Shown one piece after another: positions 23,338-32,532 of a stretch of DNA of 64,000 bases; the stretch's first letter is position 1, and each line of letters starts with the position of its first letter. A program made the position numbers and the translations under genes. The stretch is from NCBI GenBank assembly GCA_026419775.2, contig JAOPGA020001709.1, positions 54,185-118,184 on the forward strand. Reading direction: 5' to 3'. Under the pieces are notes generated by a model. It saw nothing but the letters and a program-made list of their open reading frames with translations. It ran no database searches and had not been told where the DNA came from. The DNA is from Acrasis kona. Lineage: Eukaryota > Heterolobosea > Eutetramitea > Acrasida > Acrasidae.

Positions 23338-24462
23338 ATGACAGCAACAGCGTTGCGTCTTGTGGAAGGGCACATTCCTGTCGAACTTGTTGCAGAGTGC
23401 CTTGTCTACAAGAGACGCCCACTGTTGATGAAGAAGATTGCCGTGGTGGTTGCCTTGTTCGTATTCATCACGACGGGTGCGTCGTTAGTGGTTACCGGCT
23501 CGTTGTTTGCTCTTTGGGCCAACTCACCTTATGGACGCTGCAAGCCTATCCCCAACAGGTATCTAAACGAAGAAATGGCCAAGACCATCGTTCCATTCGA
23601 TGACCAAGACTTTGGGAAGCTCTCCATTAACCATCTGCAATATTTGGGTACACACAATTCATTTCGTGTCGCCATGGAGATACCCTATATTGCAAAGTTC
23701 GGTTACAGCCACGACAAATTAACATTCCAGGCGAATTACGGTGTACGCCATTATGAATTGGACAGCCACTACGACAGCCATAACAAAAGATGGGTTGTGT
23801 ATCACCTAGCCGTCATAGATGACCGAAGTAATTGTGGAGATTGTCTCAGTGATTGCCTGTCAGAATTAAAGACGTGGTCTGACAACAACAAGAACCACAC
23901 CGTTATGATTATATACCTCGAGCCGAAAACCAAACTAAATGCAAGACCTTATTGCATAAGCAAGGACGACGGTAACATTTTCTTGAGAAAGGAGAGCGAG
24001 GTACTTAGTGTGTTCCCTCTGCAGCAGATTATCGTCCCCGACCAAATCAAGGGTAACTACTCCACTTTATCACAAGCAGTCATTAACAGAGGATGGCCCT
24101 CCGTCGAGTCAACAAGGGGTAAATTTCTGTTTGTTATGAACCTATGGTCAGAGAACATGCACTGTAAACAATACTACAAGGACAAGAAGCATCCTCTGTT
24201 TTTCATGAGGACGAGCACACCCGACGATCCACATGCTGCCTTCTTTGAAATGCCGAGTCATGGAAACAAGGAAGTAATCAAAAATCACCTTTCAAAAAAC
24301 TTTTTTGTACGGACGGGAGTTGTCACCAAGTCAATGATTAGATCAAGCGTCGACTATGGTGCACAATTACTATCGGTAGACTTTTTAGATAGCAACCTTC
24401 CAAGAACAACGAGATGCAACCCCGTAAACTCTCCAGCCAATTGTACATTATCAAACGCCTAA
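23338..24462 (+). CDS. Membrane-anchored PI-PLC-like phosphodiesterase (Ca2+-dependent PI-PLC type)
   Basis: The 374-residue protein has a short cytosolic N-terminus, one TM helix at about 33-58 (signal-anchor) and an extracytoplasmic PLC-like TIM-barrel domain. Residues near the first strand read YLGTHNSFR, with the catalytic His of the PLC superfamily. GVRHYELDSHYD supplies the acidic metal-site residues and WVVYHLAVID a second His. This matches the Ca2+-dependent PI-specific phospholipase C family, which is distinct from classical bacterial PI-PLC and GDPD. Several Cys residues in the domain (CGDCLSDC and the C-terminal CNPVNSPANC) suggest disulfides in a secretory compartment. The substrate is inferred. 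No intron. It converges on the HYDIN-like gene with 66 nt between stops. Confidence 0.85.
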   Translation: MTATALRLVEGHIPVELVAECLVYKRRPLLMKKIAVVVALFVFITTGASLVVTGSLFALWANSPYGRCKPIPNRYLNEEMAKTIVPFDDQDFGKLSINHLQYLGTHNSFRVAMEIPYIAKFGYSHDKLTFQANYGVRHYELDSHYDSHNKRWVVYHLAVIDDRSNCGDCLSDCLSELKTWSDNNKNHTVMIIYLEPKTKLNARPYCISKDDGNIFLRKESEVLSVFPLQQIIVPDQIKGNYSTLSQAVINRGWPSVESTRGKFLFVMNLWSENMHCKQYYKDKKHPLFFMRTSTPDDPHAAFFEMPSHGNKEVIKNHLSKNFFVRTGVVTKSMIRSSVDYGAQLLSVDFLDSNLPRTTRCNPVNSPANCTLSNA

Positions 24463-24528
24463 ACTGTAAACACACCAACAAGAGAAACAAAATAACAAGA
24501 GCGTACCACAAACGGTAAATTTAATAAA

Positions 24529-27500
24529 TTACATATTCATCGAATCCATCTCTTCTGCAAATTCATCAAATTGTGCACTTCCGGTACACGTAAACGTATC
24601 AATCACCTGTGCAGGAGAATCGCTCTCGTTCAACGCCACCACCTGATACCGTGCACTAAATGATTTATTTTTTTTAGGAGGTCTAAACTCCACGGTCACC
24701 ACGCTGGTGCCCTGTCTCAACCCACTCGAGTAACTCGTAGATCCCGTCATTTCGCTCATCACGAACACATCGTCGCTCTCCTCATCGCTCAATCTCTTAA
24801 TCTCCCATTTCCCTCTTGCCACTCTGGATTGGTTGTGAATGCTGAGCGGTAACGTCAACACGCAATCTACGGGATTGTGCATGTACCGACGGAGCGTTCC
24901 GAAATTTAATTGTAATGGACGTACGGTCAATTGACTGGTGTGTACTTGTGCGAAAATGTCGAAATGTTGTACTTGCCCATTATCGAAATGAATTCTTAAA
25001 TGTGCATCGTGCGAGGATGCTGACTGGGAGCGAGGCGTGAAACGTATGGTGACGTGTGCTTGTTGTTTTGGTTGTAAGGTGTACGATGAGTTGGGTAACG
25101 AGATTGAAAATAATTCTGGTTGACTGGTGTCCATTGTAAAGGCGGCAGTTGAGATTGTGTTGTTGGTCAACGTGATTGTTTTTTCGTACTTGTTGTTATC
25201 GTCTTGATTGGATGCAATGATGAATTTGATTTTGGAATGATTCATGTCCAATTTCACTGGTTGACCGCACGTGGTGACGATCAAATCATAATTCAACAAG
25301 TGTGGTTGGTCCATGCACACCAACGATAGACGATCGTGTCTGATTCCCAATTCGTCGCATTTTCGTTTCATTTGAAATGTTTTTGTTTGATTGGGTTTGA
25401 TTAATTGTTGAAGTGGTTCGATCAGGAATTGATTCGTATTGTTGTTTCGTTCTTGAATGTTGACTTGGATCCGTGTGGGTTGACCATCTTCTAAATGACT
25501 CAATGTGAGTGATATCGGAAATCGTTCACAATTGTTGGTCCAACCCACCGTCGCTTCCTGAATGGATTGGTTGTGCACGTGTAACGTTCGCGAACATGTC
25601 CATGTGCCTAATGGGATGGAAGCCCATGACAATTCCTTTGCATCTCTCGATAGTCCCAATGTCTTGTTTAATATTCGTAATGGTGATCCTTGTAATGTAA
25701 TGTTGATGGGAATCATTCTGGTGGGCAATCCATCAACGTCCATCCGCAACAAATCGGCAAACGTCCCGCTCTTGTTTCCCATGGCTACGCACTTGATGTT
25801 TATGATTTGTTGTGCATCGATGGATCCTTGTAATTTGTCAACGTCGAAAAGAATTCCTTCGTCCGTCATTGATAGTTCATTAACGTCATAATCGGAAATG
25901 TTCTTTGTGTGTTTGTGAATGGGCGCTCCGTAACGTTCGAATATAAAAGTGTATCGGCTCTTACAATCGCTCGTGTTTACGATTTGAATGTCGAGTTGAT
26001 GAACATCAAACATGGAACGCGTTCCAAAATCAATGGCGTCGATGGGTTGATTCGTATTTTCTAACTGTAAATGAACGGATAGTCCCACAACGTTTGCTTT
26101 GATGATGATTCCCAATACATTGTTACGGTCTTCTTGGACGAAGCAGGGAATTAAAGTATCGATGGGACCCAATTGGTTGGCACAGATGGAAATTGACACG
26201 TCTTGATGGTTTCCTGCGGGTACGAGGCCGCTTTGTGGAGAAATGGTAATGACGTCATCCTCATCTTCCATGTACCAATAAAAACTAGTGTTGAGGTAAC
26301 AAGCGTTCATGAGCGGTATAACGTGTGTTTTGGTGACTCCGACGTAACATGTACCAACGTCAATGATTCGTTGCGAAAGGTAAAGTTTTGGTCGTTGTGC
26401 TAATGCTCTGATGCTTACGTATTGACTGGATCCATGTAGTACTTTGCACTCGATGACTCTATCCATCATCATTGGTTGGGTGGGTGTGAGCGTGACGTCA
26501 ACTAATTTACTTTGCATGGGCAACAAGCTGTCTGACTTGGGTTCGAATTGTAATTCTTCATCACCTTGGAATGAATATTGAACTTTGACCTGACTGGTGT
26601 TGGTAATCTGTATGGGTTGACTTCTAGGCTGATCGGTCTGAATGATTCCAAAATCAATGGCTGGCGTGTCAATGTGAAGACGTGGACCCATAGTGCGTGC
26701 TCTTATGCAGCACTTGATGAAATCGTCATGATCTACATCGCAATAAGTCACATAGTTCAACTCTCCGATAAAGTAGGGTGTGAAATGTACATGGATGGAA
26801 GTGCGACCTTTTGGTGGGATGTGTCCTTGATTGGGCTCAAACTCAATGTCATAATATTGCTTTCCTAATGGATCGTGACGCCAATTAAATGCAACGCTAC
26901 TGCTTCCTTTGTTGTGTAAATGTAAAGTGCGACTGATTTTGACGCCTACAAGTAGAGGTAACCCAAAGTATAGCACTGGTGGTTGTAGAGTGATGGTGTT
27001 GACTTTGCAAACTCCGAAACATTTTATTCTTGAACAAGGAATGCTACCGATACTGATCATCTCATTGTCTTGATTAAAGTTGGACTCAAGGTGAAGCGAG
27101 TCACATTCATTAAAGAAGTGAAGTGGATCGCAGACCATTGGGGAGGGTTCTTGATTCACGGTGAGTGATGTGCTCAAATGATTATAATGATCCTCGGTCA
27201 TGAGGCGGAATGGATGCTCTTGTGTTCTAGGAAGTGGCACTCCGTCCATGTTCAGTATAAAGTAGGCACCATAAATAAATGGATCCGTTGGTTTAAAAGA
27301 TATTGTAAATTCTTGGTATGTATTGGGTTGTAACTCTCCTGCTTGAGGTCGCACTTGAAAGGGATGTGATTCATGAACAGGTACAGATGACGCGTTGGTT
27401 CCATCAAAGTAACTCCAAAAATAATGTACAGGTAATGGGTTAGGATTATGATATGTAACAGTGCGGGTCTGGGTGGTGTTTGGGCTAGAGTCAGAATACG

Positions 27501-28323
27501 AAAGCATGGGTGTTTGATGTACATCCTTAGTCGTCACAGAGCATACACTTGTAAGGTTTATAGTTGGATAAAAGGATTGACCTATGCATTCATATTCGAT
27601 TGTTTCCCCATCGTCCGTATGTAATTGTAAGATTAAACGATGACCTGATATCTGTGTGGGTCTGTACGAAACAACGATATTAATTGGCTCGTTTGGTTGT
27701 AAATAAAACTCTTGTGGCGACAAAAAAAACGGTGGTTCTTCAAGTACGTTTACATCGTTTGTTGAAATCCTCTCTGTTAGTTGACAAGAAAATCTAAATA
27801 AACCCGCACTTCCCGTATTTACAGCTTGGTATTGTATCGTGTTTTCAGCGTCAACCAAACAACTTCCACAATCCAAAATTCGAGGTAACGTTATCGCAGG
27901 ATGAGGTCTCCTTCCTAATAACAGTAACTTGGTGCTATAATTATTTGAAGATACTTGAATGTAGTCGTCGAAATCCGATAAATGATTCGGCGTAAATCTC
28001 ACAAGGAATTTAATAGACAACCCAGGTGCAACTGGCTCCTCCCCACCCGTCAAAAATGTAACCTGAAACCGATCTGTCGTTGGTTTGTTTATGCGAATGA
28101 TAATGCTTTCGTGGGATATGTTCTGTACATCAAATATTTGTTTGTATTCCTTATCAGCCTCATATTCCACGAATGTAATTGGGTTTGGTTTGATTCGAAT
28201 TTCAGGTGGCTCCAAATATTCGGAGAATTTATTATAAATATAAGAAGAGGTCATGCTGGCACGCGATGACTTTTGTGTAGTATGTGGACGTTGTGATGAA
28301 ACAACATCGCGTGCAACACTCAT
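24529..28323 (-). CDS. HYDIN/ASH-type Ig-like repeat protein, probably axonemal (DLEC1/CFAP-like)
   Basis: A single 1,264-residue exon encodes many consecutive MSP/ASH-like Ig domains. Repeated strand signatures are visible: F-x-V-x-N-x-S near the start of each unit, and VxFxP or FTP elements such as KFLVRFTPNHLSDFD, EFTISFKPTDPFIYG, SIHVHFTPYFIGEL and HVTIRFTPRSQSAS. About nine or ten units can be counted by eye. ASH/MSP domains are typical of HYDIN, CFAP47, CFAP65 and DLEC1, which sit on axonemal central-pair or doublet structures. No kinase, CH or PapD-independent catalytic domain is seen. Presence of this gene suggests the organism can build, or recently could build, a flagellum. The precise ortholog needs a profile search. 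Confidence 0.82.
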   Translation of the reverse strand: MSVARDVVSSQRPHTTQKSSRASMTSSYIYNKFSEYLEPPEIRIKPNPITFVEYEADKEYKQIFDVQNISHESIIIRINKPTTDRFQVTFLTGGEEPVAPGLSIKFLVRFTPNHLSDFDDYIQVSSNNYSTKLLLLGRRPHPAITLPRILDCGSCLVDAENTIQYQAVNTGSAGLFRFSCQLTERISTNDVNVLEEPPFFLSPQEFYLQPNEPINIVVSYRPTQISGHRLILQLHTDDGETIEYECIGQSFYPTINLTSVCSVTTKDVHQTPMLSYSDSSPNTTQTRTVTYHNPNPLPVHYFWSYFDGTNASSVPVHESHPFQVRPQAGELQPNTYQEFTISFKPTDPFIYGAYFILNMDGVPLPRTQEHPFRLMTEDHYNHLSTSLTVNQEPSPMVCDPLHFFNECDSLHLESNFNQDNEMISIGSIPCSRIKCFGVCKVNTITLQPPVLYFGLPLLVGVKISRTLHLHNKGSSSVAFNWRHDPLGKQYYDIEFEPNQGHIPPKGRTSIHVHFTPYFIGELNYVTYCDVDHDDFIKCCIRARTMGPRLHIDTPAIDFGIIQTDQPRSQPIQITNTSQVKVQYSFQGDEELQFEPKSDSLLPMQSKLVDVTLTPTQPMMMDRVIECKVLHGSSQYVSIRALAQRPKLYLSQRIIDVGTCYVGVTKTHVIPLMNACYLNTSFYWYMEDEDDVITISPQSGLVPAGNHQDVSISICANQLGPIDTLIPCFVQEDRNNVLGIIIKANVVGLSVHLQLENTNQPIDAIDFGTRSMFDVHQLDIQIVNTSDCKSRYTFIFERYGAPIHKHTKNISDYDVNELSMTDEGILFDVDKLQGSIDAQQIINIKCVAMGNKSGTFADLLRMDVDGLPTRMIPINITLQGSPLRILNKTLGLSRDAKELSWASIPLGTWTCSRTLHVHNQSIQEATVGWTNNCERFPISLTLSHLEDGQPTRIQVNIQERNNNTNQFLIEPLQQLIKPNQTKTFQMKRKCDELGIRHDRLSLVCMDQPHLLNYDLIVTTCGQPVKLDMNHSKIKFIIASNQDDNNKYEKTITLTNNTISTAAFTMDTSQPELFSISLPNSSYTLQPKQQAHVTIRFTPRSQSASSHDAHLRIHFDNGQVQHFDIFAQVHTSQLTVRPLQLNFGTLRRYMHNPVDCVLTLPLSIHNQSRVARGKWEIKRLSDEESDDVFVMSEMTGSTSYSSGLRQGTSVVTVEFRPPKKNKSFSARYQVVALNESDSPAQVIDTFTCTGSAQFDEFAEEMDSMNM

Positions 28324-28375
28324 GACAGAAGAATTGTAATTAAAAAAAGCGCCATTTTTATTGTAACAATAATTT

Positions 28376-30079
28376 TTAGTTCTAACAATAAGATGAAGAA
28401 GAGTTCAAATGTACTTACCAAAACAGCATTGTAGCTCTGACTTGCTTTGGCAATCAAAGTTTGTACAATTTTTTGATTCACTTCGCTTGCTTCCGTTGCG
28501 AATAATGTAACGTGATAAGGTCTCAAGAAATCTTCGACGACACCCTTGTGAGTGGATACACGTGCCTTAAGCATTGGCGGCACAGTATTGCCCAAATAAT
28601 GAACAAATCTACAAAACTATCACATCAAGTCAAACACATCAACTTACGCAAATTTTACAGTGACGGACTGATCGATAATCTCTTCGGCACGAACTAATCC
28701 GTAATATACTTTTGATGGTTCCAATAAACTTGCCAAGGCATCGGCTCCACCAGTACCCGATCCAACCAATTCTAATTCGGTCTTGCTTGATCCATGATAC
28801 GAAAGTAACATCCAATCGACATCGCTACTGTCATCTCTCACCGACGCAATTGATTGTCTGCATGAACTTTCGTCCTTGAATGTGAGTGACGCAGTCGTGG
28901 ATGGAGATCTCGATATTGGCTTTTGTTGTGAGTAGGTCGTGGGCGATAAAACTGCTGGCGACCCTGCATCTCCCAATACGTTGCTCTTGGTTCCACTTGC
29001 TGATGCGACCAACTGAAATAATGCATCATGCTTGAGTTCGGATTGATCGCTGGTGACCAACTCCACGTGGAAAGGTAGGAACTTGCCAGATACCGTTCCT
29101 TTGTGGGTGCTGACCTTTGCTCTCACTGTGGGTTTTACGTTAGGACCAATGTAGTGCACGAAAGCAAACTTTGTGGTTGTCGAATTATCTATTTGGAGAC
29201 TCAAACGAACCAATCCATAGTAGACACCTTCTTGAGTGATTCTGCTGCTGAGCTCATCCACGCCACCAGCACCAACGTCCACTAATTCTATGCTTCCGGA
29301 CTCTGATTTGACCAACATCCAATCGGTATCAGTGTTGTCGTTCCTTACATCAGCAATGGCATTGTTGATCCATTGTTCCTCCACGTAGGACACCTCCTTG
29401 CTTTGTGTGGGCACGTCGATTACTGTGGACTTGACGGGAGTGCTGACTTTAACGGAGGGTGATCTGATGGGTACGGGAGATGCTTGGGATGCTTGGATGG
29501 ATGATGGGGATGATGTTAGTCCTGAAGTGTATTGACGGTTGATGCTTCTTGATTCGTTCTTTAATCTGTTCTCATCCATAATCCTCTTTCCTGCATTCTT
29601 GTCAATGACGTTGCTACGATTCATAGATGCACTTCCCACTAGATTAGTGACCTGCTCGTCGGTAATTTCTTCTACTTCGTGGGTGCTCATGTCGACGTGA
29701 TAGGGTTGGAATCTTCCTGTGATGTCACCCATGGTGGTAGTAACCTTACCCTTGTACAGTGGCTTGATTTTGTGTCCTGCAAACTTGATGAATACAAATT
29801 TGACAGTCTCGCTCTCATCAATTACTTCTGTTTTGCGCACAAGTCTAATTTTGTTATAAATGCTTCCGGTCAACAATCATCTTACGAGTAATAAGCGTTA
29901 TTTTCTTGAAGCAATGGTACCAACTCTTCCACGGAACCGTTTCCTGTAGCGACCACTTGTAACTCATCGAACTTGTCATTGAAGCCAATTAATGTCCATT
30001 GTGTTGGGTTGCTATCGCTTCTGACTGCAGAGATTGAATCAGAGATGGAGTCGTAGTTGGCCCAAAGTTTGTTTGACAT
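28376..30079 (-). CDS. Triple ADF-H (coactosin-like) actin-binding protein
   Basis: Four exons (30079-29886, 29844-28648, 28608-28419, 28381-28376) with introns of 41, 39 and 37 nt encode 528 residues. The last exon is only AAC TAA. Three ADF-homology domains of coactosin type can be aligned, beginning near residues 8, 190 and 355. Each has a D-x-T/S-D-W-M-L or T-Q-W-T-L strand, Y-Y-G-L-V-R or Y-Y-S-L-V-R, then V-K-F-x-F-x-x-x-G and a K-V-(S/T)-T core. Coactosins bind F-actin and oppose capping; three domains in series would allow cross-linking or avidity. Ser/Pro-rich linkers (about 145-185 and 300-350) separate the units. The three domains are more alike to one another than expected for an old fusion. 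Its 3' end lies 52 nt from the start of the HYDIN-like gene. Confidence 0.88.
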
Positions 30080-30266
30080 TATTGTGTATTTTTTATGATC
30101 AAATCATCTGACGTTTCGTCATATTAATTGATTGATTGGTCAACTTTACGTCAAGTTTCAAGCCCGCTAGAATCTTTTGGTCTATTCAATTGCACTGCAA
30201 TGCAACACTGAATGCAAATTCAATACTCGCTTTATTTTTTATTAGCCGAACTTTTTTAGCTCCTTG

Positions 30267-30323
30267 CAACAAAAACATAACAATGATGAACGAAAATGCC
30301 TACACACCAATGTCTCCGCTCAA
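30267..30323 (+). repeat. Upstream partial copy of the PX gene start (direct repeat, copy 1)
   Basis: These 57 nt closely match 30472-30526, which spans the true start of the PX gene. Differences are two substitutions and a 2-nt AC deletion in the downstream copy. Copy 1 carries its own ATG-ATG and opens a short frame, 30283-30348, that stops after about 21 codons. Confidence 0.85.
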
Positions 30324-30352
30324 AGAGGTATATCCGAGATTACCATAAACTT

Positions 30353-30450
30353 GAATATCCGCACCAATTTTAAACATCCGAGTCAATTTCGAACATCCCA
30401 GTTGATTTCGAACATTCGAGTCAATCTTGGATATCCAAAAAAATTTCGGA
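30353..30450 (+). repeat. Degenerate about 19-20-nt tandem repeat
   Basis: Four to five imperfect units of the type AACATYCSAGTYRATTTCG run between the two copies of the PX gene start. The central three units (about 30372-30430) are clearest and the outer ones are decayed. Confidence 0.65.
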
Positions 30451-30471
30451 CACATATTTTACAACCCATTA

Positions 30472-30526
30472 CAACAAAAATATAACAATGATGAACGAAA
30501 GTGCCTACACCAATGTCTCCGCTCAA
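30472..30526 (+). repeat. Direct repeat, copy 2 (contains the PX gene start)
   Basis: This is the downstream partner of 30267-30323 and includes the functional ATG at 30488. A 2-nt length difference between the copies puts them in different reading frames after about 12 codons. Confidence 0.85.
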
Positions 30527-31199
30527 TTTGAGACGCGCTCCCTATCGGTTGATGCTGAATACAAAACACAATTCGAGGCTAAAATAGATCGCAATAAGCA
30601 GCATTATGATCCAGATACAGGGTATGTTGTTGGTATTTTCTGTTGTTCATCTTCATAGTGATAATGTAACATATTATAGAATTCAAATAAAACGAACACG
30701 TGTCCCGCTTGGAAACATGGGATCATTCTCTGTGTCCAACTACAGCAACGAACACCGTTATATGCATTTTCTTGAATTATACCAGAGTCTCCAAAAGAGA
30801 CATCCTCAGTGCGTGTATCCATCTTTTCCCCCCAAAAGATATGACACTGAAGCACCAGAGACTATTAAGGAGAGATTAATTGGTCTTGAAGGCTTCATTC
30901 AATTTATACTTTCAAACGAATCATTAGCCAACGATAGAGAAGTGCTTGAATTTTTTGGTCAACAACCATTAAACAGAGCAAAGAATCTTGTGAAAAAAAC
31001 CGAAAGAACGTGGTTTGATTCCATGATCGATTACCTAGCATACCCATTCATTGCTCTAGAGAACAACTTTAATACTGAAAAGATTGACAAAAAATATCCC
31101 GCAATGTTCGGAGCACCCACCAATAATCCTAATGTAAGAAACATTCCCGATAATAGATCCACATCAGATTTGACTGTACTTGAGGGAGACAACATTTAA
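30488..31199 (+). CDS. PX-domain protein
   Basis: Two exons (30488-30621 and 30659-31199) joined over a 37-nt intron encode 224 residues. Choosing the acceptor at 30658 restores the block GDNVTYYRIQIKR, the first strands of a PX domain; a 58-nt alternative would delete it. The rest fits PX: HRYMHFLELYQSLQKRHP, then the proline-rich FPPK loop and the helix ETIKERLIGLEGFIQFIL. PX domains bind phosphoinositides, usually PI3P on endosomes. The basic PI3P-site residues are only partly evident (HRY in place of RRY), so lipid specificity is uncertain. The C-terminal about 90 residues hold an amphipathic-looking segment (WFDSMIDYLAYPFIALE). It may be a small sorting-nexin-like protein without a BAR domain. 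Confidence 0.85.
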
Positions 31200-31269
31200 A
31201 CGTTATGTAATTACTTTGAAAATAAATAATCTTGTTTAGAAGAATAATCTCCAATTACTTGATGGAAAG

Positions 31270-31513
31270 CTATGGATTCAGTAGAATAATTGAAGGGATC
31301 AAGTAGTATAATAGAGGATTGGGTGTTTCTTGTGTCTAGGGATGGAAAAAAATTATCATTGGAGAAGGAGAGGACCAGTTGAAGGAATGCACATTTGCTC
31401 AAGTAGCACAGGAAACGAAATATGTATTAGCCTATCCACCACACAATGGGTCGTTGTACCGGTTGGGTGAGGTTATTAATGCAAACGTTGATCATATTAA
31501 CACAACTCTATAG
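31270..31513 (+). pseudogene. Possible broken small gene
   Basis: Two overlapping plus-strand frames have protein-like composition: one around 31300-31380 (EDWVFLVSRDGKKLSLEKE) and one from about 31348 to the TAG at 31511 (QVAQETKYVLAYPPHNGSLY). They are offset by one frame with no usable intron between them, and the first has an in-frame TAA just after its ATG. The pattern fits a decayed gene. A minus-strand frame at 31211-31402 is the alternative. The rest of 31200-31704 shows nothing else except the 3' flank of the PX gene and the promoter of the next gene. Confidence 0.3.
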
Positions 31514-31704
31514 CCTTTAATATTTCCAAATATTGAAGCCTACTTTGTTGTCTTGTAGTCTTCGAGGCCCCTTTCCTGCTGTTGTGTAAATATTTGGGGT
31601 AGGAGCGAAGAGAAAACCACATCATTTAGGGTCAGTGAAGTTGTTGGTCTCTTGGATTTGTCTTTTGTAACTAGACGTTTGACACGAACAAACACAGGAG
31701 GAGG

Positions 31705-32468
31705 ATGTGTTACGTAGTGCTTAAAATTCCAACTGGAATCCTAATTATTCTAACTATTGTTATGGGAGGCTTCTTATTTGTTTGGAGTATCATCCAAGCA
31801 CCAGATCTAGAGCAGACTTCTCTAAACATGGTAAGTACAAAATTAATTCAAGATTAACAATTGAACAGATGTTTAATAACAACAACCAAACAGATTTTCA
31901 TCCATGCAAGCAACAGCCAGGATTCCAGGAATATCACCCCATGCGCTTCTATTTTGAAGGAGATCCCACCGCGCTATATTGCGGATGGCCTATTTGGATT
32001 ACTGTCATAAGAATTATAATAACTATTGTCATGATTATAGTGTCATGTGTTATTGGATTAACCCTGCTTGCACACAAATGGTGGGTCTTCGTAATGTCCT
32101 CCCTACTTCAACTTATATTCGGAGTCCTCTCATTAGGAGTGTTTATTGTGGACGCATACTATTCAGGAACAGCATCTGTTTTCTGTAATAAGGGAATGCC
32201 AGGAGCAGATTTACAGGGTAGAAAAATTCGTTGTGATATGTCTTATTTTTTGGGCACTATCGGTGCGGATGTGATATTCTCTCTTTTCGCAATCTCTGGC
32301 AGTATTCTTGCACTTGTCACTTCGAGACCAAAGTTCTGGGCACGCCGCGCTGATCCACATAGAGAGATTATTCTAGACCAAAAACTTGCCGATATCCGAA
32401 AAGAGCACAAAGAGAGGCGAGAGGAGGAAGAGAAGAGCAAACCAAAAGGATTTGTTTGGGATGAGTAA
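31705..32468 (+). CDS. Four-TM membrane protein, unknown
   Basis: Two exons (31705-31830 and 31869-32468; 38-nt intron) encode 241 residues. TM1 is in exon 1 (IPTGILIILTIVMGGFLFVW). A luminal or extracellular loop of about 50 residues follows, then TM2 and TM3 in close succession (about 90-145), a short Cys-containing loop (SVFCNKGMPG, KIRCDMSY) and TM4 (about 185-207). The C-terminal tail is highly charged (KEHKERREEEEKSKPK) and presumably cytosolic. Topology resembles claudin/PMP22/tetraspan proteins, but their signatures are not present. No family assigned. Its arrangement is similar to, but its sequence is not obviously related to, the four-TM protein at 14933. Confidence 0.78.
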
Positions 32469-32532
32469 ACTGCTTACAATCAACTAATAAAATGGATACT
32501 TGAACTTTAATTTCGGAACATAAATCTCAGAA

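Noticed and set aside
26500-26600. GGGTTCGAATT as a tRNA B box
   Set aside because: It lies inside the HYDIN-like coding exon, with no A box or acceptor stem nearby.
30622-30679. A 58-nt intron in the PX gene
   Set aside because: It deletes the first PX strands (GDNVTYY); the 37-nt version keeps them and the frame.
31211-31402. Minus-strand frame of 63 codons
   Set aside because: It has a start and stop but no homology or neighbouring exons; the plus-strand remnants in the same place look more protein-like.
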